From Kamptonema formosum PCC 6407 (lineage in GTDB: Bacteria; Cyanobacteriota; Cyanobacteriia; Cyanobacteriales; Microcoleaceae), in the NCBI RefSeq assembly GCF_000332155.1, contig NZ_KB235904.1, forward strand, positions 629,078-693,077: DNA of 64,000 bases. Reading direction: 5' to 3'. The position numbers and the translations under genes are program-made. Shown here one piece after another: positions 25,336-35,781 of this stretch; positions within the stretch are counted from its first letter, which is position 1, and every line of letters starts with the position of its first letter. Below the pieces are notes generated by a model. That model did not search any database, was not told the origin of the DNA, and was given only the letters and a program-made list of their open reading frames with translations.

Positions 25336-25611
25336 TCATTTTTTTCGTGAGTTACTGATATATTGACCGTGTATATTAACTAGATAAGGCATACAATATG
25401 TCAGCAACACAGATATCCAGCGATCGCTGGTCATTTGTCCTCGAAACAAAGCATAACCGTGATTAATTATTAATAGAATTGTACCAATAAATAAGGCAAC
25501 TTTCAATGCTGTAGGTGCAAGTTGAGGATTAAATAAACTGATAAAATATCCCTTGATAAATTTCTTCATTACTTTTATAGCCGAAGGGAGAAATTGATAT
25601 CTTTTACCCAT
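25336..25611 (-). CDS. nrtS: NrtS-type nitrate/nitrite transporter subunit
   Basis: Small membrane protein of 91 residues with two hydrophobic helices (ALKVALFIGTILLIINHGYA and ISVLLTYCMPYLVN). The block SLFNPQLAPTALKVALF and the ending LVNIHGQY are characteristic of NrtS proteins, reported to support nitrate/nitrite uptake in cyanobacteria and other bacteria. Known systems may need two NrtS copies; only one is seen here. A shorter start (MKKFIKGYF, ATG at 25569) fits the family length better. No NtcA-like site was found. Confidence 0.7.
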   Translation of the reverse strand: MGKRYQFLPSAIKVMKKFIKGYFISLFNPQLAPTALKVALFIGTILLIINHGYALFRGQMTSDRWISVLLTYCMPYLVNIHGQYISNSRKK

Positions 25612-25747
25612 ATCAAGATAGGAATTGTCGCCGGGTGGGGGCGGGTTTTTCAGCCTTTGCTAAACATGATAAAGCTTTTGGCGAACCCGCCCCTACAAGA
25701 TTTTGGTAATGGTACAAGATGTTAATTGAAACCGACTTTCACTTAAT

Positions 25748-25769
25748 GCCAGGGAATTGATTCCCTGGC
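25748..25769. terminator. Palindrome behind argG
   Basis: GCCAGGGAAT-TG-ATTCCCTGGC is a perfect 10-bp inverted repeat 17 bases beyond the argG stop. There is no T-run on the argG side, so termination is only likely, not shown. Confidence 0.45.
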
Positions 25770-25785
25770 AAATTCGTGCTACAAT

Positions 25786-26988
25786 TTAGCTTCTACCCTT
25801 TTGCGACCAAACGCGAGTAGGTAATCCCCAAACATAGATAAAGCCTTCAGCAGCTTTGTGATCGAATTGGTCATCCGATCCGTAAGTTGCTAAGTCGAAA
25901 CTATAGAGAGAATTCTCAGATTTCCGCCCGACAACTGTGGCATTCCCTTTAAAAAGTTTAACGCGAACGACACCAGTTACTCGTTCTTGTGTCTTCAAAA
26001 CAAAGGCATCTAAAGCAGCTTTCAGCGGGCTATACCACTGACCATTATAAATGATTTGGCTGTAGGTTTCTTCAATGCCACGCTTATAATGAGTGACATC
26101 TGCGGTTAAGGTCAAACTCTCTAAATCTCGGTGTGCTTGAATTAAAACAGAAAGCGCTGGTGTTTCGTAAATTTCGCGAGATTTAATTCCAATTAGGCGA
26201 TTTTCTACCATGTCAATGCGGCCGACACCGTGATTACCAACAATTTGATTTAATTGTTGAACTAAAGCAACTGGTGAGACAGCGTTACCGTTAAGAGTGA
26301 CAGGAATGCCTTTTTCAAATCCGATTTCAATATATTCGGGTTCGTTAGGTGTATCTGCGATCGCCTTCGTCATTAAATAAATATCTTCCGGCGGTTCTTC
26401 CCAAGGATCTTCGAGGATTCCGGCTTCGATCGCCATCCCTAATAAGTTACGATCCAGGCTATAAGGTGAAGACTTTTTCACAGGGGAAGGGATGCCAAAT
26501 TTTTCGCCGTAAGCGATGGTTTCCTCGCGGCTCATCTTCCATTCCCGCGCTGGTGCTAGAATTTTGATGTTAGGATTGAGTGCGCCGATAGATACGTCAA
26601 ATCGTACCTGATCGTTGCCTTTACCAGTACAACCGTGCGCGATCGCATCCGCACCATATTTTTCCGCAGCATCTACCAACATCTTAGCAATTAGCGGACG
26701 AGCTAGGGCTGTGGAAAGGGGATAGCGATTCTCATAAAGGGCGTTAGCTTGAATGGCGGGAAAGGCGCAATCTTTGACAAAACTCTCTGTCCCATCGATG
26801 ACAAGGGATATCGACGCGCCTGATGCTAAGGCTTTTTTACGGATGGGTTCTAATTCGTCTCCTTGTCCCAAATCCGCCGCCAGAGTGATTACTTCTTCGA
26901 CACCCCACTCGTTTTTGAGGTAAGGAATGCAGACGGAGGTATCAACTCCGCCAGAATATGCTAGTACAACTTTGGTAGCACGACCCAT
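25786..26988 (-). CDS. argG: Argininosuccinate synthase
   Basis: Cytoplasmic enzyme joining citrulline and aspartate with ATP, the penultimate step of arginine synthesis. The ATP-pyrophosphatase P-loop [19 protein letters not shown] starts at residue 6; the family signatures [16 protein letters not shown] near 115-130 and [17 protein letters not shown] near 215 are clear. Its 400 residues are normal length. It is monocistronic. Confidence 0.97.
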   Translation of the reverse strand: MGRATKVVLAYSGGVDTSVCIPYLKNEWGVEEVITLAADLGQGDELEPIRKKALASGASISLVIDGTESFVKDCAFPAIQANALYENRYPLSTALARPLIAKMLVDAAEKYGADAIAHGCTGKGNDQVRFDVSIGALNPNIKILAPAREWKMSREETIAYGEKFGIPSPVKKSSPYSLDRNLLGMAIEAGILEDPWEEPPEDIYLMTKAIADTPNEPEYIEIGFEKGIPVTLNGNAVSPVALVQQLNQIVGNHGVGRIDMVENRLIGIKSREIYETPALSVLIQAHRDLESLTLTADVTHYKRGIEETYSQIIYNGQWYSPLKAALDAFVLKTQERVTGVVRVKLFKGNATVVGRKSENSLYSFDLATYGSDDQFDHKAAEGFIYVWGLPTRVWSQKGRS

Positions 26989-27127
26989 TGGTATTTACGT
27001 CCTGAAAATAACAGACGTTTTATTATGTACCTAATTTCACCCTTATCTTGTTAGCGATCGCACAGATTTATGCTTGTTGCCAATATTTGCTTGTTCGGGG
27101 TGACTGCGGATAGGATACTGGAGATGT

Positions 27128-28081
27128 ATGTCGCGATGGGAGAGAGCCGTGTTTTTCAGTGTAGTGATTCCGACGTATAATCGTAAACCGATTTTGCAGA
27201 AGTGTCTTTTAGCCTTAGAATGCCAGAATTTCGGGGATATTGTCAGCGGCTATGAGGCGATCGTAGTGGATGATGGTTCTACGGATGGTACGCTGGAATG
27301 GTTAGCGGCTAATGCAGACAAGTTACCTCATGTGCGAGCGCTTTCCCAAAGTCATCAAGGCCCAGCAGCAGCTAGGAATTTGGGAGTTGAGCAAGCTCAG
27401 GGCGATACAATTATTTTTATTGATAGCGATTTAGTAGTAACCGAGCATTTTCTACAAGCTCATGCAGAGGCTTTGATTGAAGGTTATAAGGAAAGCGATC
27501 TGGCTTTTACTTACGGTAGCGTCATTAATACCTGCAACTTTGAGAATCCTACGGCTGAACCTTACAAGATTACGGATTTTTCTGCCGCTTACTTTGCGAC
27601 TGGAAATGTCGCGATCGCGCGTCACTGGCTAATAGAAGCTGGCTTATTTGATACCCGCTTTCAACTTTACGGATGGGAAGATTTAGAGTTAGGTGTCCGT
27701 CTGAAAAAATTAGGTTTAAAACTGATTAAATGTCCCGCTGCTATGGGATATCATTGGCATCCACCTTTTGCTTTAGACCAAATTCCATCGATGATCGATC
27801 GCGAAATTCAACGGGGAAGAATGGGGGTTTTGTTTTATCAAAAACATCCCACTTGGGAAGTGCGGATGATGATTCAAATGACGTGGTTACATCGCGTACT
27901 TTGGGGTATCCTTTCTCTGGGTGGGAGTCTGAATGAGAAGACAATGGCTGGTTTTTTGCAATGGCTAATCGCTCAAGGTAAGTCGCAGTTAGCATTAGAA
28001 ATTGCCCGGATATTTCTCAATTGGTATAATGTCAAAGCCGTGTATGCTGCATATACTGAATTGTCAATGGTTAACCGTTAA
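27128..28081 (+). CDS. Family 2 glycosyltransferase
   Basis: 317 residues, GT-A fold. Nucleotide-sugar part: FFSVVIPTYNRKPILQKCLL near 9-28, AIVVDDGSTDGTLEWL near 43-58, RNLGVEQAQGDTIIFIDSDLVV with a D-x-D metal site near 94. The acceptor part has LYGWEDLELGVRLKKLGLKL (the ED motif of the Glyco_transf_7C region) near 180-200. It likely adds a sugar to a surface polysaccharide or lipid carrier. The final codons and the stop lie in a GTTAAC-type heptad (SMVNR-stop), as in two other genes of this window. Confidence 0.88.
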   Translation: MSRWERAVFFSVVIPTYNRKPILQKCLLALECQNFGDIVSGYEAIVVDDGSTDGTLEWLAANADKLPHVRALSQSHQGPAAARNLGVEQAQGDTIIFIDSDLVVTEHFLQAHAEALIEGYKESDLAFTYGSVINTCNFENPTAEPYKITDFSAAYFATGNVAIARHWLIEAGLFDTRFQLYGWEDLELGVRLKKLGLKLIKCPAAMGYHWHPPFALDQIPSMIDREIQRGRMGVLFYQKHPTWEVRMMIQMTWLHRVLWGILSLGGSLNEKTMAGFLQWLIAQGKSQLALEIARIFLNWYNVKAVYAAYTELSMVNR

Positions 28082-28089
28082 CTGTGTAG

Positions 28090-28280
28090 AAGGAAGAATG
28101 AAGAATGCTTATATAGCTAGGTTTTAGCCATCCGGTTCTTACGTTTAATTAGACATCTCACAAAAAGCCCCGTTCCACAAGGTTTATTGGAGATGTCTAT
28201 TAGGTGGATTTAAGTAAATCCACCTAATCAAACATAAGATCGGGATGGCTAAAAAGCTGACTGTATAAACATTCTTCCTT
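28090..28280. repeat. 191-bp fold-back element
   Basis: The ends are exact inverted copies (AAGGAAGAATG at 28090-28100 and complement at 28270-28280). Inside, TTTTAGCCATCC...TTA (about 28122-28151) pairs with the complement at 28226-28254, 26 of 30 bases. Then AGACATCTC/GAGATGTCT (28151-28159, 28190-28198) and the hairpin TTAGGTGGATTTA/TAAATCCACCTAA (28200-28227) follow. The whole element could fold into one long hairpin; it resembles a non-coding MITE. Confidence 0.7.
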
Positions 28281-28285
28281 CTCTC

Positions 28286-28389
28286 CTATAGCAATCCTAA
28301 ATCATTTGTGAATTTCTTACTCCCTCCCCTTAGCAAGGGGAGGGTTGGGGTGGGGTAAAAAATTTACGATTCATTTAGGATTGCTATAG
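28286..28389. repeat. 104-bp MITE-like element
   Basis: Perfect 17-bp terminal inverted repeats CTATAGCAATCCTAAAT (28286-28302, complement 28373-28389) enclose the hairpin CCCTCCCCTT-AGC-AAGGGGAGGG. There is no coding capacity. It stands six bases from the preceding fold-back element. Confidence 0.8.
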
Positions 28390-28437
28390 ATAACTAAATC
28401 CTTCTTCCTTCTTCCTTATACTTACTTGCGCGACAGC

Positions 28438-29259
28438 TTATTCACTCAATCGATCGGGATTAATCCCTTGAGAACGTAAATACTGAGCTAAACGTTCCGC
28501 CCTTTGGTGTTCCTGTTCCGCCCTTTGACGTTCCTGTTCCGCCCTTTGACGTTCCTGTTCCGCCCTTTGGTGTTCCTGTTCCGCCCTTTGACGTTCAATT
28601 TCAATTTGTTCTACTGCCCAAGGTAGCAAATTCCCAGATTCATCCCACCAACGCAACCAATAACTCGTATGTTCTTCCTTTTTCCCTCGCCATGTTCCTA
28701 AAAATAATCCCATTTCAGGCATCCAATGGCGACCATTTTCCTGCGGTATTTCTAATTCATACCGCTCTCCTTGTAGGCGATAAACTTCTAAAAGTCCCGC
28801 GTCTGGCTCAAAAATTATATATGTTTTAACTTTCAGAACTTGTTCGTAAAAAAACCATTTTCCCGGCGGATATGTGCGCTTTACTGAATACTCACCGCCA
28901 TCAGTTTCTGAGAGAAATTCCATCACAATTTCCGGGACTTCTCCTTCTAAGTTTGATGTATAACTCCTCCGGGATTTTGCTTGTGCAAGTGGCTCAACTG
29001 AAGGAATATACACCCAATCTGGGGCTTTAATTACTAACTGTTCATCAATGGTGGCACAGAGTCCAAAATTGGAGGCGATTAACATTTCTGGCTTGATAAA
29101 ACCAATTAGTTCTAGGGTTTCTCGTAAAGCACCAGCAATCAAGGGTTGACCAGTATTTTCCACAGGTTCCTCTTCTAATTTATAATCGTCTGGTAGTTTT
29201 TCCCAGGTGATTTTGATTGGGGCTGTTCTGAATTGGGTGGGGGATTGTGTCATCACCAT
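28438..29259 (-). CDS. Uma2-family protein with heptad-repeat tail
   Basis: 273 residues. The Uma2 (DUF820) part has a PD-(D/E)xK-like core: DWVYIPSV near 80, EIVMEFLSETDGGEYSVKRT near 110 with Glu and Lys, then FEPDAGLLEVYRL. These are widespread in cyanobacteria; nuclease activity is inferred from fold and biological role is unclear. The C-terminal 45 residues repeat RAEQEHQ/RAEQERQ five times, a charged coiled coil encoded by 21-bp DNA repeats at about 28495-28600. AGGAG precedes the start. Confidence 0.85.
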   Translation of the reverse strand: MVMTQSPTQFRTAPIKITWEKLPDDYKLEEEPVENTGQPLIAGALRETLELIGFIKPEMLIASNFGLCATIDEQLVIKAPDWVYIPSVEPLAQAKSRRSYTSNLEGEVPEIVMEFLSETDGGEYSVKRTYPPGKWFFYEQVLKVKTYIIFEPDAGLLEVYRLQGERYELEIPQENGRHWMPEMGLFLGTWRGKKEEHTSYWLRWWDESGNLLPWAVEQIEIERQRAEQEHQRAEQERQRAEQERQRAEQEHQRAERLAQYLRSQGINPDRLSE

Positions 29260-29439
29260 TGTTTTTGCTCTCCTATGTTATCGAGAGAAATAGAATCTAG
29301 CGATCTCTGAGTAATTATAATGCAAAAATTATAATGCAAAATCCCGGAGATTTGGTGACTGCTTCAAAGCCATCAAACCCCCAGGATTTTAAAACTATCT
29401 TCTCTAGAGAAGATTAAATTATCTCGAATCGATCGCTAT

Positions 29440-30156
29440 CTACTCAGCAGTAACTAATTCTGTACTACCAGTACCACGCTTGCGGGTAAGCGTATTGTAG
29501 AGCATTTGACCGATCGCTTTCACTAAGCTGCCTTCCAATTCCATGAATAATTTCATGTTCATGCCAAAAGCTGCGTTTGCTTCATCGACAATGCGATCGC
29601 AAGTAGCATCATCCAAATCTAAACTATCCAGAGATTGACGGTAGTTATTTTTAAACGCCTTCTCATCTGGAATTCCAGGGAATTCGTAGAAATCAGTACC
29701 AACCCCATCCGACAGATTCATCGCCCGTACAGCAATTCCTTTGAGAATTTGACCGCCGGACAAATCGCCGATGTAGCGAGTGTAAGAGTGAGAAATTAAT
29801 AATTCCGGTTCTGTTGCCGAAATTTCTCTAATTCTCTCAACGTAAGCTTTAGCAGCCTTCGATGGGGCTACCACATCGCGCCATTGAGGGCCGTAATAGT
29901 AGGCTAAATCGTTCTCTAGGCTTTGTTTGCGATTCAACTCAGGAAAGTAAATTTTGGAAACAACGGGATGATTGCGGTGGCGTTCGATTTCCTCTTCCAT
30001 TGCTGAGTAAATGAAATAGAAGTTACCCACCAAAGGCCGGTATGAATTTTTTTCGACAACGCCTTTTAAAAAGCACTTGACAAAACCCACGTTTTCTGCC
30101 ATCGTGTGGGCTTTTTTCGTTCCTTCACGTAATTTGGCTGCTAAGTTGATGGTCAT
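29440..30156 (-). CDS. ho1: Heme oxygenase (biliverdin-producing)
   Basis: Soluble enzyme opening heme to biliverdin IX-alpha with ferredoxin as donor, the first step to phycobilins and phytochrome chromophores. The proximal His lies in LREGTKKAHTMAEN (residue 16), and the distal helix has HSYTRYIGDLSGGQILKGIA near 122-141. Length of 238 is typical for HO1. It is monocistronic here, without a bilin reductase neighbour. Confidence 0.97.
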   Translation of the reverse strand: MTINLAAKLREGTKKAHTMAENVGFVKCFLKGVVEKNSYRPLVGNFYFIYSAMEEEIERHRNHPVVSKIYFPELNRKQSLENDLAYYYGPQWRDVVAPSKAAKAYVERIREISATEPELLISHSYTRYIGDLSGGQILKGIAVRAMNLSDGVGTDFYEFPGIPDEKAFKNNYRQSLDSLDLDDATCDRIVDEANAAFGMNMKLFMELEGSLVKAIGQMLYNTLTRKRGTGSTELVTAE

Positions 30157-30272
30157 AATCTAATATTTTTCTAGAGTTCAAGTTTTGTGTTTGCTGGTCA
30201 ATTCACGAACCAGCTCAAAGTCACCTGAATTGCTAGCGTAAACTGATTTGATGAGAAATTTTATTACGATTT

Positions 30273-30450
30273 ATATAGCTAGGGGAAGAAGGGGCTAGGG
30301 GCTAGGGGCTAGGGGCTAGGGGAAGAGGGTTAGAGGGTTAGAGAGTTAGAGGCTAGAGGGTTAGAGGGCTAGAGAGTTAGGGGAAGAGGGGGTATAGAAT
30401 CAATGGTTTGGGCTATTTAGAGTGTCCTAACTGTCTTGGTGGTTGCTATA
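30273..30450. repeat. MITE-like element of the TATAGCAACCGCC family, copy 2
   Basis: Left end TATATAGCTAGGGG and right end TTGGTGGTTGCTATA, with GGGGCTA heptads and GGTTAGA tracts inside. The right part (AATCAATGGTTTGGGC...AGTGTCCTAACTG) aligns with copy 1 at 5625-5684. Its left end is poorly kept. Confidence 0.6.
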
Positions 30451-30458
30451 AAACTTAG

Positions 30459-30545
30459 GCAAAAAAGCCGGTTTCTGGGAAAAATTATCGATATATCCGA
30501 GAAATATTAGCAGAAACCGGGTTTTTGACCGCGCGTGTAAGTCTT
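30459..30545 (+). repeat. Dispersed ACCCGGTTTCT repeat, double copy
   Basis: Two inverted cores (AGCCGGTTTCT and AGAAACCGGGTTTTT) are separated by about 40 bases containing ATCCGAGA. The arrangement matches the copy at 49395-49483 throughout. Confidence 0.8.
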
Positions 30546-30628
30546 GCTGGAGATTAGTCGTAAGGTGGGCGCTGCGACTTAACAAGCTTTCTCCTGGGAT
30601 TGTCTAATCGCAGCGCCCACCCTACAAA

Positions 30629-32720
<2,092 letters not shown>

Positions 32721-32871
32721 GCGCCTGTTGACATTTGGCGGTGGGACTGCTAGCAAGGTGAAGTTAGGGAGTGCGATCGCAGATCGTACACCAATGTTTC
32801 ACTACTAGATAATAAATAGCGATCGATTAGGATAAAATAACTGGAGAAAATATTTTTAGTCTATACTAGAA

Positions 32872-32961
32872 ATGCAGTTTGAGTGGGATGAGAACAAAGC
32901 TGAGTCTAATTGGCTTAAGCATAACATTAAAAGCGACAAAAACAGAGCGCAAGAGATATGA
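32872..32961 (+). pseudogene. brnT: BrnT toxin, internally deleted
   Basis: 29 codons: MQFEWDENKAESNWLKHNIK looks like the start of BrnT toxins, then the frame jumps to SDKNRAQEI, like the far C-terminus. Normal BrnT is about 90 residues, so the central RNase part is gone. The stop overlaps the ATG of the antitoxin gene (ATGA), as in complete brnTA pairs. Confidence 0.7.
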
Positions 32962-33224
32962 AGAAGGAATCTGACTTCCCGTTCGAGAGGGCAAGACGAG
33001 TCACACCAGAAGAAAGCCAGAAATTCAGATCGGCAATTTCTGAACAGTTTGGCATCAAGTTAAGAGAACGAGATTTACCCGCCAAAAATGAAGAAGAAAA
33101 GTATGAATTAATTTCGCTCAAACTTCACCCGAAAGTTCTAGCTTGGGCGATCGAAGAATCCAAAAAAAGAGGCATTGGCTATCAAACAGTGATTAATGAA
33201 GTCCTGTTAGAGCGAATTAGCTGA
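32958..33224 (+). CDS. brnA: BrnA-type antitoxin
   Basis: 88 residues. The C-terminal half has the BrnA ribbon-helix-helix region (ISLKLHPKVLAWAIEESKKR, GIGYQTVINEVLLERIS) that binds operator DNA and neutralises BrnT. The N-terminal half is charged and normally contacts toxin. It remains open although its toxin is deleted, so it may still act as a DNA-binding protein or as protection against a related toxin. Confidence 0.85.
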   Translation: MKKESDFPFERARRVTPEESQKFRSAISEQFGIKLRERDLPAKNEEEKYELISLKLHPKVLAWAIEESKKRGIGYQTVINEVLLERIS

Positions 33225-33281
33225 TGGCGATCGCGCTTGCAAAGATTGCAGAAAGGGCGATCGCTCTAGCATAAAGGTAAA

Positions 33282-34514
33282 TCAATCTTTTAGTAATTCT
33301 TGCTGGCGCAACAATACCCGCTCTTGACGTTTTGTAACGGCTGTATTATGAGCCTGGATTGCTTGTTCTACGATCGCGATCGCTACATCAGGGTGAGCTT
33401 CCAGATACTCTGTCAACTTCTCTCGCACAAGAGATTCAATAAATTCTCTTACTTCCAGATTAGCTAGACGAGTTCGGGTTGGGCCTTCAAAAATCGGATT
33501 CGGTAGCTTAACAGCAATGATGCCAGTGTAGCCACAATTGAAACCATCCATCCAGCCTAAATTTGTGTCTGCATCTTTAAGCTTGCCTAGCTTGTGAGCG
33601 ATTGCGCTCACCGTGCGAGGGATCGCTAGTTTTAAGCTCTCTATGTGAGTACCGCCATCGATAGTACGGATGGAGTTGGCAAAACCCAACAGTTTGTCGT
33701 AGCCATATTCGCTCGGAACGTACCACTGAAAGGCTATTTGTACTTGTATACCGTTGCGATCGCCCTCAATATAAATCACTTCTTCGTGCAGAGGTTCTTT
33801 GTCAGAGTTTAAGTAGGCGACGTATTCCCGGATGCCGAGTTCAAAACAGTAGGTTTCGATGCGGGGAGAACTGCTATCGAGCATTTCCAAACTGTTGTCA
33901 GTCAAAATAATTGTCAGACCAGGATTGACATAAGCAATTTGCCGCAAATGAATGGCAAAAGTATTGTAATCAAACTCAATGCTAGTGGTGAAAATCTGCG
34001 AATCTGGTTTGAAAGTAACTGAAGTTCCCGTGCGGTTTTCTAAGCTGGGTTTGGCTATCAATTCGGTAACTGGGATGCCTCTCTCAAAACGCTGAGTATA
34101 AATTTGTTCCTTCCGCCAAACTGTCACCTCCAACCACTCGGACAAAGCATTGATGACTGCTATTCCAACTCCATGTAGCCCCCCAGAAACCTTGTAGCTG
34201 TCGCGATCGCACCATTCCCCTCTGTGAAGAACCGTCAAGACTGTTTCTACGAATGATTTGCCATTCTTAGCAACGATATCACTAGGAATGCCGCGCCCGT
34301 CATCTGTTACAGTCACGGAACCATCAGCATTAATGTCAACCTGAATGTGAGTGCAGTAGCCAGCCATCGCCTCGTCGATGGAGTTGTCCACAACCTCGTA
34401 AACTAAATGGTGGAGTCCTCGCGCGCCTGTTGTACCGATGTACATCCCCGGCCGTTTGCGGACTGCTTCGGTAGGTGTAAGAATTTGAATTTGATCGGCG
34501 CTGTAATTGGTCAT
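33282..34514 (-). CDS. Truncated GyrB paralogue (ATPase and transducer only)
   Basis: 410 residues, collinear with GyrB (30629-32569) from MTNYSADQIQI to the end of the transducer, then a basic tail (TKRQERVLLRQQELLKD) and stop; TOPRIM and tail domains are absent. The N-terminal Glu/Asn motif ([15 protein letters not shown]), DDGRGIP and GGLHGVG are kept. Two ATP-contact sites differ from the intact copy: the lid [12 protein letters not shown] is HRGEWCDRDSYK, and the QTK loop EGQTKTKL is EGPTRTRL. The frame is fully open, so it is probably expressed. It cannot cleave DNA. It might bind GyrA or GyrB as a modulator, or bind gyrase inhibitors; these are inferences. Confidence 0.88.
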   Translation of the reverse strand: MTNYSADQIQILTPTEAVRKRPGMYIGTTGARGLHHLVYEVVDNSIDEAMAGYCTHIQVDINADGSVTVTDDGRGIPSDIVAKNGKSFVETVLTVLHRGEWCDRDSYKVSGGLHGVGIAVINALSEWLEVTVWRKEQIYTQRFERGIPVTELIAKPSLENRTGTSVTFKPDSQIFTTSIEFDYNTFAIHLRQIAYVNPGLTIILTDNSLEMLDSSSPRIETYCFELGIREYVAYLNSDKEPLHEEVIYIEGDRNGIQVQIAFQWYVPSEYGYDKLLGFANSIRTIDGGTHIESLKLAIPRTVSAIAHKLGKLKDADTNLGWMDGFNCGYTGIIAVKLPNPIFEGPTRTRLANLEVREFIESLVREKLTEYLEAHPDVAIAIVEQAIQAHNTAVTKRQERVLLRQQELLKD

Positions 34515-34823
34515 ACTAATATGGCTCCAATAATGGCGTATAAGCCCCTAAAGCTGCTCTTAGTTAAAAACTGTAAAAATCATAGTATAAAACGGTTAAA
34601 GGCGCTGCTAGGGCATTCTCAATATAAATTTATTGGGGGGATGCAGTTCTGAAGGTTAAGCATCGCGCCTGTTGACATTTGGTGGTGGGACTGGTAGCAG
34701 TAAGTTGGGGAGCGCGATCGCAGCGAGACGGAATTGCGGAGTCATGGTTCTGAGGTACTGTGGCGCGATCGCACTTAGGAAGAGCATAATGAAGGGCGAT
34801 CGCTCTAGCGTAAAGATATCCTC
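34515..34823. other. Duplicated upstream region of the GyrB paralogue
   Basis: No gene. The first 155 bases match the gyrB upstream region at 32570-32720 nearly throughout (TATAAGCCCCTAAAGCTGCT, AAACGGTTAA.GGCGCTGCTA). Further on, GGGCGATCGCTCTAGC(G)TAAAG at about 34793-34815 matches 33255-33278, just after the paralogue's stop. The duplicated unit may thus have included both flanks. Confidence 0.7.
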
Positions 34824-35387
34824 TTAAAGTCGAGACAGTAGTTCTTGCTTCTTGGCAAGAAATTCTTCTTCCGTGAGAATGCCTTGCTCTTTCAACTTAC
34901 CCAGTTTTTCGAGAGACTGATAAATATTAGCAGCATCATTCCCCTTTTCATTTTCTAAATCTGAAACATAACTTTTGCCTTTCTCAAAGGCTGAATCATA
35001 AACCGTTTTCACTTGTTCTTCAACAAAGTTATTCAGGGAACCACCGCTAGAGAAAAGATTGATCGCAACCTGTCCGACTGCATAAGTCGAAGCACCAGAA
35101 GCGATCGCCATCGATGCTCCACCAATCATCGTACCCAAACCAGGAAGTGCTTTGAGAAAACTCGCCCCCAGACTAGCAAGGCTAGTACCTGTAAGCGCTG
35201 AAACAAATGTTTTGCCCATGCTCTTAGAATAGCTAACATCGTAAACAGCGGCAATTTGCTGGAGCATTTCCAGTTGAATAGCAGTGACAGCAACAAAATC
35301 AACCAGTGGGATTGGGATTAACCCACCACCCATTGCCCACAATACATGGGATCTAATAATCGCCTCGGCTTCAGTTTGTTTGCTCAT
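34824..35387 (-). CDS. DUF697-type membrane protein with C-terminal SHOCT motif
   Basis: 187 residues. The N-terminal two thirds have a DUF697-like pattern: AEAIIRSHVLWAMGGGLIPI, PLVDFVAVTAIQLEMLQQIA, then hydrophobic Gly/Ala-rich segments (FLKALPGLGTMIGGASMAIA) that could insert in the membrane. The last 30 residues form a SHOCT motif (LEKLGKLKEQGILTEEEFLA KKQELL), a short helical pair seen at protein ends. Role unknown. Confidence 0.82.
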   Translation of the reverse strand: MSKQTEAEAIIRSHVLWAMGGGLIPIPLVDFVAVTAIQLEMLQQIAAVYDVSYSKSMGKTFVSALTGTSLASLGASFLKALPGLGTMIGGASMAIASGASTYAVGQVAINLFSSGGSLNNFVEEQVKTVYDSAFEKGKSYVSDLENEKGNDAANIYQSLEKLGKLKEQGILTEEEFLAKKQELLSRL

Positions 35388-35492
35388 AAAATATAACCTG
35401 TCTCAAGTTTTTGATGTCTCTATTTTGGCTAATTTATTGGTAAAGTGCCAACTTACTTCCCACCAATTACCACCCAAAAACAATCTACTCCT

Positions 35493-35603
35493 TTATTCGG
35501 CAACAAAACTAACTCGCCATCCCGACTCGTCGCCAATTTTCCCAGTGGGTTCAAAGTCGGTCAAGAGATGCAAAAGCATCTCGATAGTTTTGTATTCTAC
35601 CAT
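35493..35603 (-). CDS. Possible 36-residue fragment
   Basis: An ATG at 35603 gives MVEYKTIEMLLHLLTDFEPT and then GKIGDESGWRVSFVAE. The frame stays open upstream of the ATG for some 20 codons, which hints at a decayed larger gene. Frames on the other strand are open too, so the call is weak. The rest of 35388-35781 holds only the repeated box at 35712-35755. Confidence 0.2.
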   Translation of the reverse strand: MVEYKTIEMLLHLLTDFEPTGKIGDESGWRVSFVAE

Positions 35604-35781
35604 TGGGTCATGGGGTCTGCGATCGCCAGAATCAATCGACGTGCAATGGCTGATGCCTTTTAAAGAGAATCTTTAATTGTATACAACTTCATGTAAATTT
35701 GGTATAAGAGTTTGATAAATTTAGTTGGGGATGCACTTCTTAAGGTTTCAGCGATTTAACAGTTTAGCAACGCAGGAGTTA

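Noticed and set aside
35284-35676. 130-codon and 72-codon plus-strand frames near 35.3-35.7 kb.
   Set aside because: The first overlaps the antisense of the DUF697-type gene; neither has recognisable features. A minus-strand fragment at 35493-35603 is slightly better and listed at low confidence.
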